DNA of 64,000 nucleotides from NCBI RefSeq assembly GCF_033558715.1, contig NZ_CP114606.1, positions 2,170,001 to 2,234,000 of the forward strand, written 5' to 3'. The position numbers and the translations under genes are program-made. Numbering within the stretch: the first letter of the stretch is position 1; each line of letters starts with the position of its first letter. The notes under the pieces were generated by a model. The model was not told the origin of the DNA. It saw only the letters and a list, made by a program, of their open reading frames with translations, and searched no databases. This document shows positions 54,166 to 64,000 of the stretch, in pieces. Source of the DNA: Acinetobacter sp. YWS30-1 (GTDB lineage: Bacteria; Pseudomonadota; Gammaproteobacteria; Pseudomonadales; Moraxellaceae).

Positions 54166-55967
54166 CTTGCCTCTCCTTGCTCATGTTGTAGTTTTGACCC
54201 CTTTAAAATATAGGCCAGCAACAAGACCAGTATCCCTGAAGCAAAGATACTGATGCTTTTTAATAGGAAGCTTAAGCCCAGATTGTAATACAGCATCCAT
54301 AGCCAGAAGATCAGCAATAAAATGGTAAGTGCCTGTATAAGTCGTTGCTGATAGACCACTGCCCACGCCATAAGCAGCATAATAATAAAAATCTCAAAAT
54401 AGCCCAACAGAATGAGTAAGATGCCAAATACAGGAATCAGCCAGAGCCATTTTTCAGAAAATTGCTGCCAGTTTTGCCAGATAAAACCAAGCAACAATAA
54501 GCTCGGAAGAACATAAAACAGCAGAACGTGGTCAAGGCTGATCTGCCCGATGCCCTGCCAGTGCTCTAATCCAGTCACAGATTGAACCACGGCTGAACCT
54601 GTCAGCATAGCAATGATCCAGAGCAGAATACTTTTCTGATAAATTGAGGACTGCCAATATCTAGCGGTTAGAATTAGCCCGATAAAAATGACATAGTTCA
54701 AGCTTAGGGCAAGCGTGATTACAATATCATCATGCTTAAAGGAATTCTCTAATGCCAAAACCACAATTGCTAAAGCATGAGCTATCAAGAGCTGTAAGGT
54801 TAGAATGAACCAGTGCATCCGTTTGATCACAGTCAGAGCCAGCATCATTAATTGCAACAGCCACACTATAAACAGACTATCGGTGAGCAGTTCCGTATGA
54901 ATTAATACCGCAGCTTGCCCGCAAACCCAAAGACAATAGGCAAACTGACGTAAAAATATGGAATTCTTTTGACTTAATAATTTCCAAGCGATGCCAATAA
55001 AAATGAGACCTAAAACAATTGAAACCACTTTCCAATAAGTCAGTAACAACACTGCCAGAATAATCCCAGCAATCCAGGCACCAAGTGCCAAAGGAATGAC
55101 GGAGAATTTGGTTTGTGGAAAAATTTTCTTTAGGGCAAAACTGATCAGCGCAAACCAGCCAAAGATCAGCATTGCCAAGATAAATAAGCCCGCTGCTGAA
55201 TTGGTAAGCTGATCGTCCACCAGTTCAAACAGCCATAGGCTCAAACTGGCAGCCAAGCCTGCAATCAGTAAAATGGTTTCTAGTGCCTGATGCTTACGAT
55301 AAAAATAAAATGCAGCCCCTGCTGGTAGAACAACTGAAGAAGCCAGATAGATCAGCTGAAAATGATGGGTAAACTGCATCATACTGCTGATCGAAATCAT
55401 GATAATGAATGCAATAAACAGATATCGCAGTAACGAATAATAACGTATGGCAAAGGCAAAGCTGATGGCTGTCAGTAGGTTCAAAGTCAATAAATACAAA
55501 CCTTCTGCCCGTATCATCCAGAAACTTTGCTTAAAGTAAAAATACAATGCAAGCTGACTGACCACACAAAGCATGGCAAAAACCCCGATATTTGGTCGAT
55601 ATAGCCACGGCAACAGCAATACGGCCCAGAGCAGAAATAACTGATAACTATCCGCACCAGTCTGATAGATCTGCCCAATCACCACCAGACTTAAGCCCAG
55701 CATCAGGCCAGATACAGTATCCAGACTCTGTCTGATCCATTCCCGCTGATTAAAGTAAATGCTGGCTATTGCACTACAGAGTAAAACCAGCATTGGAATT
55801 GCTAACTGTACCTGATTCGGTAGCATCCACCAGTTCGCAGCCATTAAATACAGCAAACTGACTGCAATCAGCGCAACGCCCAAAATATTGAGATAACGCA
55901 AAACCTTTGCATCACAAAACAGCAAGGGAGAAAATGGATTATTATGGATCAGCTCGGTTTTCTTCAT
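54162..55967 (-). CDS. DUF2157/DUF4401-type multi-helix membrane protein
   Basis: The 601-residue protein is almost wholly hydrophobic, with around 18 predicted membrane helices. The N-terminal 150 residues fit DUF2157 (YLNILGVALIAVSLLYLMAANWWMLP and following), and the C-terminal half fits DUF4401. The pair DUF2157/DUF4401 + GDYXXLXY recurs in many proteobacteria, with no known role. ATGA overlap with the next gene. Divergent from the FMN riboswitch/ribB unit. Helix count is by eye. Confidence 0.8.
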   Translation of the reverse strand: MKKTELIHNNPFSPLLFCDAKVLRYLNILGVALIAVSLLYLMAANWWMLPNQVQLAIPMLVLLCSAIASIYFNQREWIRQSLDTVSGLMLGLSLVVIGQIYQTGADSYQLFLLWAVLLLPWLYRPNIGVFAMLCVVSQLALYFYFKQSFWMIRAEGLYLLTLNLLTAISFAFAIRYYSLLRYLFIAFIIMISISSMMQFTHHFQLIYLASSVVLPAGAAFYFYRKHQALETILLIAGLAASLSLWLFELVDDQLTNSAAGLFILAMLIFGWFALISFALKKIFPQTKFSVIPLALGAWIAGIILAVLLLTYWKVVSIVLGLIFIGIAWKLLSQKNSIFLRQFAYCLWVCGQAAVLIHTELLTDSLFIVWLLQLMMLALTVIKRMHWFILTLQLLIAHALAIVVLALENSFKHDDIVITLALSLNYVIFIGLILTARYWQSSIYQKSILLWIIAMLTGSAVVQSVTGLEHWQGIGQISLDHVLLFYVLPSLLLLGFIWQNWQQFSEKWLWLIPVFGILLILLGYFEIFIIMLLMAWAVVYQQRLIQALTILLLIFWLWMLYYNLGLSFLLKSISIFASGILVLLLAYILKGSKLQHEQGEAR

Positions 55968-56124
55968 TGTCAGAATGATTGATTAATTTCTATTCTTAAT
56001 AGCAACATAACATGTTTCCAGTTTTTTGCTAAAGGCTGTCGTAATTCAGATAATCTGTTTTGCTTATCTGAAATTCTGCAAATTCGTGACTGGCCAAACT
56101 ATCCCATCTTTTAAAAATCAGGAC

Positions 56125-56130
56125 TATAAT
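56125..56130 (+). promoter_or_regulatory. -10 box of the ribB transcript
   Basis: TATAAT 11 bases before the start of the riboswitch. No good -35 is seen. Confidence 0.55.
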
Positions 56131-56140
56131 GGCCCTACAT

Positions 56141-56296
56141 CGCTTCAGGGCGGGGTGAGATTCCCCACCGGTGGTAATTTCAGGGTAGTAAATCTCTATT
56201 CCTAAATCAGCCCACGAGCGGTCAATTTCGATTGATCTGCAGATCTGGTGCAAATCCAGAGCCGACGGTATAGTCCGGATGAAAGAAGACGAAAGC
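56141..56296 (+). promoter_or_regulatory. FMN riboswitch (RFN element)
   Basis: The aptamer reads CTTCAGGGCGGGGTGAGATT..CCCCACCGGTGGTAAT, then AGCCCACGAGCG, GGTGCAAATCCAGAGCCGACGGTATAGTCCGGATGAAAG (all in separated pieces here), with the six-stem RFN plan. It senses FMN and reduces expression of ribB. The expression platform lies between 56297 and 56400 and was not resolved; no strong terminator hairpin is visible, so translational control is likely. Confidence 0.95.
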
Positions 56297-56400
56297 AGTA
56301 CACCCTGTTTTATGCCTGGCATGAAACTGTTTTGCTATAAGCCTATTTTCACTATGTCCTGAAATGTTCAATCGTACTTTTACTTTACGTGAGCGTTTCA

Positions 56401-57060
56401 ATGTCAAGTTTGATTCAACCCGAAATTTTCTTTTCCGCTTTAGCTCCCGCTGAACAGCGCATCCAACAAGCACTCGAAGACATCCGCCAAGGTAGACCTG
56501 TTCTGGTGATGGATGACTTTGACCGCGAGAATGAAGCCGACCTCATCATTGCAGCAGAGACTTTGACTGTAGAAACCATGGCTCGTATGATTCGTGATGG
56601 TTCCGGTATTGTGTGCCTATGTCTGACTGATGAACTGGCCAATCATTTAGAACTGCCACCTATGGTGCAGGATAACTCTAGTCAGTTTAAAACTGCATTT
56701 ACTGTCACCATTGAAGCTGCGGAAGGTGTGACCACTGGTGTATCTGCCAAAGACCGTACCACCACGATTAAAGCAGCCATTAAAGACGGCGCTGTCGCCA
56801 GTGACCTGAATCGCCCAGGGCATGTCTTCCCTTTACGTGCCCGTGAAGGCGGTGTGCTGACCCGTCGTGGTCATACCGAAGGTACGATTGATCTTGCACG
56901 TCTGGCTGGACTGAAACCTGCCGGGGTTCTGTGTGAACTGACCAATCCAGATGGCACCATGGCTTCTGGTATTCAGGTATTGTCTTATGCACAGACTCAT
57001 CAGCTGACCGTGATCACTATTGATGAACTGGTGCATTACCGCCAGCAGCACAATGTCTAA
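56401..57060 (+). CDS. ribB: 3,4-dihydroxy-2-butanone 4-phosphate synthase
   Basis: RibB converts ribulose-5-phosphate to DHBP and formate for riboflavin. The 219-residue protein is the single-domain form, without the fused GTP cyclohydrolase II. It has the metal/active motif [12 protein letters not shown] (about 37-48), [13 protein letters not shown] (about 110-122) and [17 protein letters not shown] (about 157-173, in part). I start at the ATG at 56401 rather than a GTG 12 bases upstream. Controlled by the FMN riboswitch immediately upstream. Confidence 0.96.
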   Translation: MSSLIQPEIFFSALAPAEQRIQQALEDIRQGRPVLVMDDFDRENEADLIIAAETLTVETMARMIRDGSGIVCLCLTDELANHLELPPMVQDNSSQFKTAFTVTIEAAEGVTTGVSAKDRTTTIKAAIKDGAVASDLNRPGHVFPLRAREGGVLTRRGHTEGTIDLARLAGLKPAGVLCELTNPDGTMASGIQVLSYAQTHQLTVITIDELVHYRQQHNV

Positions 57061-57071
57061 GACGTAAAGAT

Positions 57072-57101
57072 AAAAAATCCCGGCTTAAGACCGGGATTTT
57101 T
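57072..57101. terminator. Terminator after ribB
   Basis: AATCCCGG / CCGGGATT stem with A- and T-runs, between convergent genes. Confidence 0.9.
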
Positions 57102-57118
57102 ATTTTATATAAATATTT

Positions 57119-57730
57119 TTAGATGAGTACAGACAATATTCCATAGACTGCGACTACTAATAAAATCAAACCGCACAAACCAAGCAAATAAGGATACAGC
57201 CTGGATTTAGCAAAGCGTTGAAAGCCTAAATAAACTAATGACAGAGTCAAAAAATCCAGCACAATCCAGCTGATCGTCAGAATCACTAAGCTGGAATCTA
57301 AGTTTGGAGTAATGCCAATAAACTGCGGGAAAAACGCAGCAAAGAAAATAATATCTTTGGGGTTGGAGATCCCCACCAGAAAACCGGTTCGGAAGCCACC
57401 CTGTACTGGCTGCAAGCCTTGTGAACTGGTTGAACCCTGCCCTTGCCAGACTTCCCGGAAAATCTGGATTCCCAGCCAGGCAATATATAAACAGCCAAGC
57501 AGCTTGATGCCATTCAGCCAGTTTTCATTAATGACCAATAAGCCTTTTAAGCTAAAAATAGATAAGGTGATCAATACCAGAGAAGCAAAATTCGTCCCGA
57601 AAATGGTCTGCAAAGCATGCTTATAGCCACCTTTCAGTCCAGCACTAGCGACCAGCAACATCACAGGCCCAGGTGTGGCAATCATGATAACGACGGCCAG
57701 ACAATAGAGAATATATTCACTGATATTCAT
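57119..57730 (-). CDS. LysE/RhtB-family exporter
   Basis: The 203-residue protein has six membrane helices in the LysE family order: YILYCLAVVIMIATPGPVMLLVASAG (about 6-31, in part, with the TPGPVM motif), GIKLLGCLYIAWLGIQIF, then FRTGFLVGISNPKDIIFFAAFFPQF (about 110-134, in part, with SNPKDIIFF). Such proteins export amino acids or related small molecules. The substrate is unknown. It follows the DUF1289 gene on its strand after 45 bases, beyond a terminator. Confidence 0.9.
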   Translation of the reverse strand: MNISEYILYCLAVVIMIATPGPVMLLVASAGLKGGYKHALQTIFGTNFASLVLITLSIFSLKGLLVINENWLNGIKLLGCLYIAWLGIQIFREVWQGQGSTSSQGLQPVQGGFRTGFLVGISNPKDIIFFAAFFPQFIGITPNLDSSLVILTISWIVLDFLTLSLVYLGFQRFAKSRLYPYLLGLCGLILLVVAVYGILSVLI

Positions 57731-57761
57731 GCCATTTCCTCAGCTATCATGATTTTACTAA

Positions 57762-57786
57762 ATAAAAAAGAGGACTTAGTCCTCTT
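57762..57786 (-). terminator. Terminator overlapping the DUF1289 stop codon
   Basis: On the minus strand GAGGAC-TAA-GTCCTC forms a hairpin whose loop is the stop codon, then six T. The 5' arm encodes the last two residues of the protein. Confidence 0.85.
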
Positions 57787-58261
57787 CCTGCATATGAATC
57801 AGATGCTGGCTGATCCCATCTGCCCGTAAAAAAGCCAGGTCATAACTGGCTTTGGCGAGTGCCAGTACCCGACGTTCGAATTCATCCCAAAGCGGGCGCA
57901 CCTGTTTGTAATGAATGCCTAAACCGCTTTCATCAGTAAAATGACGATTCTTTTCACAGAGTTTTAAGGCATGGTAAAGCTTACGACCTTTAGTCGCATC
58001 TTCACGTAGACGCACCCGTTTAGACAGGACAAATGTTTCCACTTTGGCCAGATTCGCCATCGGCAGCATCGGGACCAAAATCTGATCTAGCTGTGCATCC
58101 AGCCGCTGCCAGACTGCAGTATGTTGATCTGCGTTATAACTATTCCAGTGAATCACTTCATGATTAAAACGGCGGCAACCACGACAGACCGCATCCCCAA
58201 ATACGGTTGAGCAACGCCCTGCGCAAGGGGTTAAAGATGCAATACGACGATCCGAACTCAA
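57776..58261 (-). CDS. DUF1289-domain protein
   Basis: The 161-residue protein has an N-terminal DUF1289 motif: TPCAGRCSTVFGDAVCRGCRR (four Cys, a probable metal site). A longer helical region follows, with KRVRLREDATKGRKLYHALKLCEKN. Function unknown. The start is TTG at 58261, preceded by GGAG at eight bases. That GGAG lies in the last codons of an upstream, in-frame 20-codon mini-ORF (58265-58327). Divergent from trhO by about 190 bases. Confidence 0.82.
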   Translation of the reverse strand: MSSDRRIASLTPCAGRCSTVFGDAVCRGCRRFNHEVIHWNSYNADQHTAVWQRLDAQLDQILVPMLPMANLAKVETFVLSKRVRLREDATKGRKLYHALKLCEKNRHFTDESGLGIHYKQVRPLWDEFERRVLALAKASYDLAFLRADGISQHLIHMQEED

Positions 58262-58449
58262 AACTTACTCCAACTGTGCTGCAACTTCCAGCATCTGCAT
58301 CATTGCATCAAAATCCTGGGTGGGCATGACTATACACGCTCTCCCTATCGATTTGAAGTCCGTTAAAACCCGGCCTTTTACTCGCTTATTCATTCAAATC
58401 ACGTTAAAATATGCGCCTTTCAAATTATCATGCTACGTTGGAGTATTCC

Positions 58450-59382
58450 ATGAACGCTACTGTAGAACAGCTTGCACCTGTAGAACAGCAAGCGACGACT
58501 GGTTGGGTTGTTGCCGCACTTTATCAATTCAAAGAAGTTCAAGATCCTGAGGGTCTGCAACAACGTCTTTTAGACTTGGTAAAAACCATCAACCTTTGCG
58601 GTACTCTAATTGTGGCAGGTGAAGGCATTAACGGTACTGTTGCGGGTAACCGTGAAGCTATCGACAAAGTACACAAGTTCCTGCTTGATGAAGGCTTCAA
58701 CGAAATGGAATACAAAGAATCTCATAGCTCTGACAAACCATTCCGTAAAATGAAGATCAAGCTGAAAAAAGAGATTGTGACTTTAGGTGTACCGGTTAAG
58801 CCACGAGATCTGGTTGGCCATTATCTTGATCCTAAAGAATGGAACGAGCTGATTGCACGTGATGATGTGATTCTGGTTGATACCCGTAATGATTACGAGT
58901 ACAAAGCTGGTACCTTCAAAGGCGCAATCGATCCAAAAACTGAAACTTTCCGTGAATTCCCTGAATATGTGAAAAAGAACCTGGAACAGCACAAGGATAA
59001 GAAAATTGCCATGTTCTGTACCGGTGGTATTCGTTGTGAAAAATCAACTTCTTTATTGCTTCAGGAAGGCTTTAAAGAGGTGTATCACCTGAAAGGCGGT
59101 ATTCTGAAATACCTAGAAGAAACTCCAGCTGAAGAAAGTCTTTGGGAAGGTGAATGTTTCGTATTTGATGGCCGTACTGCAGTTACACATGGTGTGGAAG
59201 AAGGTCAAAATACCAAATGTCATGCGTGTGGCTGGCCATTAACGCCTGAAGAGGCAGCGCTGCCAAGTTATGAACACGGCGTATCTTGTGTGTACTGCAT
59301 CGATAAAACTACCGAGAAACAAAAAGAAGGTTTCCGTATGCGTCAATCGCAAATTCTGGCTGCAAAACGTAAACGTCTCTAA
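58450..59382 (+). CDS. trhO: tRNA uridine(34) hydroxylase TrhO (YceA)
   Basis: TrhO hydroxylates U34 of certain tRNAs on the way to cmo5U/mo5U. The 310-residue protein has an N-terminal acylphosphatase-like domain, a rhodanese domain with MFCTGGIRCEKST (about 188-200), and a C-terminal Cys-rich zinc-like region CHACGWPL...CVYC (about 257-283). I start at MNATVEQ, with GGAG about nine bases upstream; the frame is open for 39 bases before it. Terminator downstream. Confidence 0.95.
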   Translation: MNATVEQLAPVEQQATTGWVVAALYQFKEVQDPEGLQQRLLDLVKTINLCGTLIVAGEGINGTVAGNREAIDKVHKFLLDEGFNEMEYKESHSSDKPFRKMKIKLKKEIVTLGVPVKPRDLVGHYLDPKEWNELIARDDVILVDTRNDYEYKAGTFKGAIDPKTETFREFPEYVKKNLEQHKDKKIAMFCTGGIRCEKSTSLLLQEGFKEVYHLKGGILKYLEETPAEESLWEGECFVFDGRTAVTHGVEEGQNTKCHACGWPLTPEEAALPSYEHGVSCVYCIDKTTEKQKEGFRMRQSQILAAKRKRL

Positions 59383-59408
59383 TTCCAGTTTTGTAACTAA
59401 AAATATCT

Positions 59409-59431
59409 AAGCCCTCTTCGGAGGGCTTTTT
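59409..59431 (+). terminator. Terminator after trhO
   Basis: AAGCCCTC / GAGGGCTT stem with a TTCG loop and T5. Confidence 0.9.
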
Positions 59432-59588
59432 GTTTACATAAGCATTACATCTGCAATAAAAAACTTACCAATCCCTTACCAAGAACAGCATATTTTTACA
59501 GCTAAGCTTGATAGTCTTTATATCACATTACTTTGTTACCATAAGTCTTTCATTATTAATTAATTTTTTAAATGAAAAGGAAAACAAA

Positions 59589-59867
59589 ATGGCCAATTCA
59601 CTTGCTCGGGATCCAGATAATATTGTTAGATTCCAACCTAAAGAAAATACAAAACTGGAACGTATTACCCAACTGACAGATGAGCTAGAAGCAGAATCAC
59701 ATCTGTTTATTGTGATCTTGGGAACTATCATTGGTGCCATTCTTGCCCTGTTTATTGGCTACCATATTGAGGCTACAGCAGCACACTATTTACTGCTCAG
59801 TGCTCTGCCAGTTTGCCTGGCTTACAGCTTACGTAAAGTTTACATTTATACCTTAACCCATAGTTAA
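59589..59867 (+). CDS. Small orphan membrane protein, 92 residues
   Basis: Residues 1-40 are polar, with a basic/acidic amphipathic stretch (NIVRFQPKENTKLERITQLTDELEAES in part). Residues 41-64 and 69-83 are two membrane helices. AAAAGGAAAACAAA before the ATG at 59589 gives a good RBS, preferred over a longer frame that starts with a hydrophobic run. No family is recognised. A terminator hairpin at 59908-59945 follows. Confidence 0.6.
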   Translation: MANSLARDPDNIVRFQPKENTKLERITQLTDELEAESHLFIVILGTIIGAILALFIGYHIEATAAHYLLLSALPVCLAYSLRKVYIYTLTHS

Positions 59868-59907
59868 TCCGCACTTGGCCATTTATATAACTTAACTTTA
59901 CCCTCTT

Positions 59908-59945
59908 AAAAATACTGCTTAGGATACAAGCAGTATTTTTTATTT
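59908..59945 (+). terminator. Terminator after 59589 gene
   Basis: AAATACTGCTT / AAGCAGTATTT perfect 11-base stem, 7-base loop, T-run. It ends 11 bases before the DedA start codon. Confidence 0.85.
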
Positions 59946-59955
59946 TGCCAATTTT

Positions 59956-60573
59956 ATGAATCTGACTGAATGGATTATTTCTGTCATGGAACAGCTGGGC
60001 TACTGGGGCATTGCCTTGCTCATGTTTCTTGACAATGTCTTTCCCCCGATCCCCTCTGAAATTATTATGCCTTCTGCCGGCTATTCCGCTTCTCAGGGAG
60101 AATTACTGCTGGTTGGAGTCATTATTGCAGGCAGTATCGGTTCGTTATTGGCAGCGGCATTGCTCTATTGGATTGGCTATAAATTTAACCACGACAGTAT
60201 TTTCAGATTCATAGACCGATATGGAAAATTCTTGTTTATCAAATCTGAAGACGTGAAAAAATCTCTGGAATGGTTCGAGCAGTATGGACACCGGATTGTA
60301 TTCTTTGGCCGGATGGTTCCGGCAGTACGTTCCCTCATCAGTATCCCGGCTGGCATGAGCCATATGCCTTTCTGGAAATTCATGTTCTATAGTGGACTAG
60401 GTACTGTTATCTGGACCACGTTCCTGGCCTGTGTCGGTTTTTATTTTGGTGAAAATCAGGAATTGATGCACAAAATCTTCAGTCAGGTCAGTTATGTGAT
60501 TATTGCGATTGTCGTGATCATCATGGGCTGGGTTTTATACCGTAGACATCAACGTAAAAATCGTCCATCCTGA
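59956..60573 (+). CDS. DedA-family membrane protein
   Basis: The 205-residue protein has the DedA/SNARE-associated layout: FLDNVFPPIPSEIIMPSAGY (about 24-43, with the Pro-Ile-Pro-Ser-Glu motif), GSLLAAALLYWIGYKFNHD, then FFGRMVPAVRSLISIPAG (about 117-134, the conserved FxRxxPxxR motif) and C-terminal helices. Family members act in lipid-carrier recycling and proton-motive-force homeostasis. The ABZJ_00895-like gene follows 29 bases downstream. Confidence 0.92.
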   Translation: MNLTEWIISVMEQLGYWGIALLMFLDNVFPPIPSEIIMPSAGYSASQGELLLVGVIIAGSIGSLLAAALLYWIGYKFNHDSIFRFIDRYGKFLFIKSEDVKKSLEWFEQYGHRIVFFGRMVPAVRSLISIPAGMSHMPFWKFMFYSGLGTVIWTTFLACVGFYFGENQELMHKIFSQVSYVIIAIVVIIMGWVLYRRHQRKNRPS

Positions 60574-60602
60574 AGAGACCTCAGCATAAGGAGGCTAAAA
60601 CG

Positions 60603-61031
60603 ATGTCGCACTATCTTAAATATTTTGCCACCGTTTATCTGACTCTGGTCTTAATAGTCGGCATACTCATCTACGTGTTCAATCTAGGCGCCATTCTGCT
60701 GATTCCTGCCCTGATTGCCTCCGCCTTTCTCAGCGCCCGGTACTTTGTAAAAAAAGAACTCCGACTACCCACCCAGGAAGAGAAAAGCAGACTGGTCTGG
60801 GGTTCCACGATTATTGCCATGACCTTCGGATTTATCTTTTTGTTTATAGTCATCTGGCTGCATCCGCAGACGGAGGAAATCTATAGAAGGATGGCCTATA
60901 CAGGACGCGGGCCAAATTCGTTTCTGGTAGCTGCAAGTATTGCTTTACATGCCTTGCTGTTCCATATCGCCTACAATGGCTATGCGCGTTACAGCTTGAG
61001 CAAGCGTACCGGTGCTGATCATAAACCTTAG
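60603..61031 (+). CDS. Small membrane protein, possibly ABZJ_00895-like
   Basis: The 142-residue protein has four membrane helices (about 6-24, 28-45, 68-88, 107-126) and a conserved-looking YFVKKELRLPTQEEKSRLVWG loop after helix 2 (in part). That loop resembles the Acinetobacter ABZJ_00895 family as I remember it, with no certainty. AAGGAGG is a strong RBS. It is in one unit with DedA, which might suggest a shared envelope role. Terminator 61077-61102. Confidence 0.65.
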   Translation: MSHYLKYFATVYLTLVLIVGILIYVFNLGAILLIPALIASAFLSARYFVKKELRLPTQEEKSRLVWGSTIIAMTFGFIFLFIVIWLHPQTEEIYRRMAYTGRGPNSFLVAASIALHALLFHIAYNGYARYSLSKRTGADHKP

Positions 61032-61076
61032 ATTAAATCATCCACTAGTCCAAACGTTGTACAAAACACCTGAGCT

Positions 61077-61102
61077 AAAAAAAGCACCTGACGGTGCTTT
61101 TT
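61077..61102. terminator. Bidirectional terminator
   Basis: AAGCACC / GGTGCTT stem, 4-base loop, A- and T-runs. Confidence 0.85.
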
Positions 61103-61118
61103 CATGGCGGGGCATGAC

Positions 61119-61643
61119 TTATTCTGGTGTGTGGTACATCAGATATAATTCATTCAAGTTTTCTGGAATCTCTTCTGCAAGCTCATCCATTAACTGGCCA
61201 TTGCGACGGAAAGATTCCATTTGCGGATCTTCTTCATCGATGCCACTGAATACCATAATTGGCAGCGTTAAATCGACCAACTGTTCTTCAAATTCTTCTG
61301 TAAACCAGGCTTCTTCGTTCAGGAACATGGCATCTACAAAGCCCACGCTCCAGTCACCTAGACTTGATTCGGTATCTGCTTCTTCAATTTCAAACGGGAA
61401 AGTGATCCCTTCTTCATTGGCCAAGCTTTGACGGATTGACTCTAACCATGCTTTAACCTGATTGATGATTTCTGCAGGCACTTTTTTCTGGTTGCCTTCA
61501 AAAAGTTCATCCATCCATTTGTCAAATTGCGGGCCTACTGCGATAGCACATAAGAAACCATGAGTTGCCGCAAAATCCAGACCATACTCATTTTGGTCGC
61601 CATCCAGATATTCACTCAACAGGTCTAAATCTAAAGCACTCAT
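61119..61643 (-). CDS. UPF0149/YecA-family protein
   Basis: The 174-residue acidic, helical protein matches the UPF0149 (YgfB/YecA) fold: LDLDLLSEYLDG, the central HGFLCAIAVGP (about 29-39), WMDELFEGN and the C-terminal NGQLMDELAEEIPENLNELYLMYH (in part). Function unclear. Monocistronic, convergent with the DedA unit. Confidence 0.88.
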   Translation of the reverse strand: MSALDLDLLSEYLDGDQNEYGLDFAATHGFLCAIAVGPQFDKWMDELFEGNQKKVPAEIINQVKAWLESIRQSLANEEGITFPFEIEEADTESSLGDWSVGFVDAMFLNEEAWFTEEFEEQLVDLTLPIMVFSGIDEEDPQMESFRRNGQLMDELAEEIPENLNELYLMYHTPE

Positions 61644-61714
61644 TTAACATCCAAACTTAGAAAACCGAAAGGATTAGCATAGCATTTATTCAGGCTATGC
61701 TAAATCTGAATTCG

Positions 61715-61921
61715 TTAATCTTCGTCGTCAAAGTCGTCATCATCGTCGAAGTCATAATCAAAATCTTTGAGTTCGCGTTCCAGGCGGCGTTGCGAGAGCA
61801 GATCATCAATCAGACGACGTTTTTCCAACGACTCTTTCGCACTTAGCTTACTCGATGCCTCATCGAAATTAACATCATCATCACCGTAGCTATCATCTAG
61901 TTCAAAATCTGTCGAAGACAC
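61715..61921 (-). CDS. Small acidic protein, PA3496-like (putative envelope integrity)
   Basis: The 68-residue protein has a conserved-looking basic helix KRRLIDDLLSQRRLERELKDF (about 35-55, in part) between very acidic N- and C-termini (DDDDDFDDED at the end). It resembles the PA3496 family, named putative envelope integrity proteins. The mechanism is not known. ATG start. On the minus strand, upstream of the UPF0149 gene by 71 bases. Confidence 0.75.
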   Translation of the reverse strand: MSSTDFELDDSYGDDDVNFDEASSKLSAKESLEKRRLIDDLLSQRRLERELKDFDYDFDDDDDFDDED

Positions 61922-62294
61922 TAAAACTACCTCGTAGTGAAAAATGTAAATGGGTCTAGGCGCTATTTATCTTGCCTTTAAAAACTTGTCAAGTTTTATT
62001 TATATATTTTGTATGTTTATACTAGTTGGCTCTTGTTTTTCTACAGCATAATTGTGTATTTATTAGCTGGTTAGATAGTGAACGCTTTTTATCCCATGGA
62101 TGAGGGACGTTTCTAAAATTAGATTGGGAAATACACTTGAAAAGATAAACTTAGACCCAATATTGATATTCAATTGTTATTCAAACATATTTATAAAATC
62201 ATGCTTGACTGATCAATTCCAAAACTATTTCAGGTGAATTGTGCTATCATGCACGGTTTTTCACTGCCACAGATTCAACGAAGAGTAAGCAAAG
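61922..62294. other. Divergent intergenic region upstream of rpoD
   Basis: This 373-base AT-rich gap contains the rpoD promoter region and no credible ORF. The region just before rpoD has TGC-TATCAT (62242-62250), an extended -10. I see no clear heat-shock promoter or palindrome. Confidence 0.5.
62242..62250 (+). promoter_or_regulatory. Extended -10 promoter of rpoD
   Basis: TGC directly before TATCAT with no good -35. It gives a leader of about 40 bases before the ATG at 62295. Confidence 0.55.

Positions 62295-64000
<1,706 letters not shown>

Overview
The window is about 64 kb of a gammaproteobacterial chromosome, almost certainly Acinetobacter. The evidence is the moderately AT-rich DNA, the protein sequences (long AceA, TtcA, short-form RplY, a DnaG with an acidic linker, an RpoD with an acidic insertion) and the gene order, which is Pseudomonadales-like: carA-carB-greA near rlmE/ftsH/folP, and hemA / TPR protein-lolB-ispE-tRNA-Gln-prs-rplY-pth. 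No insertion sequence, prophage, CRISPR array or plasmid marker was seen. It reads as core genome with lineage-specific small membrane proteins in between.

Layout. 0-5 kb: the end of a LysR regulator, two duplicated tRNA-Ser units, greB, mltF, an SCP2-domain protein and ttcA. 4.7-5.2 kb: a structured gap with four DnaA-box-like sites. 5-9 kb: a lytic transglycosylase, htpX, a DUF4112 protein and mgtE. 9.3-15.7 kb: two related RND pumps in tandem with no membrane-fusion or outer-membrane partner. 15.9-19.2 kb: isocitrate lyase and a divergent LysR regulator, separated by 680 bases holding the most unusual signal here: a consensus sigma-54 promoter, an upstream palindrome cluster and a strongly self-complementary stretch starting just after the predicted transcription start. 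19.3-25.5 kb: a CNNM/CorC protein, several orphan proteins (two of them membrane-protein paralogues flanking tRNA-Leu), folP and an acetyltransferase. 25.6-35.7 kb: ftsH, rlmE, yhbY, a DOMON-like protein, a coiled-coil protein, carA-carB (with a hairpin/U-run leader) and greA.

35.7-39.8 kb: a TetR regulator with twin palindromic operators facing a YjgH-like RidA gene, a CatB-like acetyltransferase, an orphan secreted protein, tRNA-Met, rnpB, a YfhL-type ferredoxin and coaD. 39.9-46 kb: smpB, a flavodoxin-like protein, pgeF-rluD divergent from bamD, and dnaG. 46-53.5 kb: hemA divergent from a TPR protein, then lolB, ispE, four tRNA-Gln genes, prs, rplY, pth and panD. 53.6-64 kb: a DUF2157/GDYXXLXY membrane pair, an FMN riboswitch with ribB, a LysE exporter, a DUF1289 protein, trhO, DedA and small membrane proteins, a UPF0149 protein, a PA3496-like acidic protein and the start of rpoD.

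Functionally the window is rich in RNA and translation functions (tRNAs, RNase P RNA, TtcA, RlmE, YhbY, RluD, TrhO, SmpB, Pth, RplY, GreA/B, DnaG, RpoD). It also carries envelope maintenance (MltF, SLT, HtpX, FtsH, BamD, LolB, PgeF, a possible LbcA counterpart) and precursor synthesis (carbamoyl phosphate, PRPP, folate, CoA/pantothenate, riboflavin, haem, isoprenoid). All calls come from reading the sequence; no database search was run.
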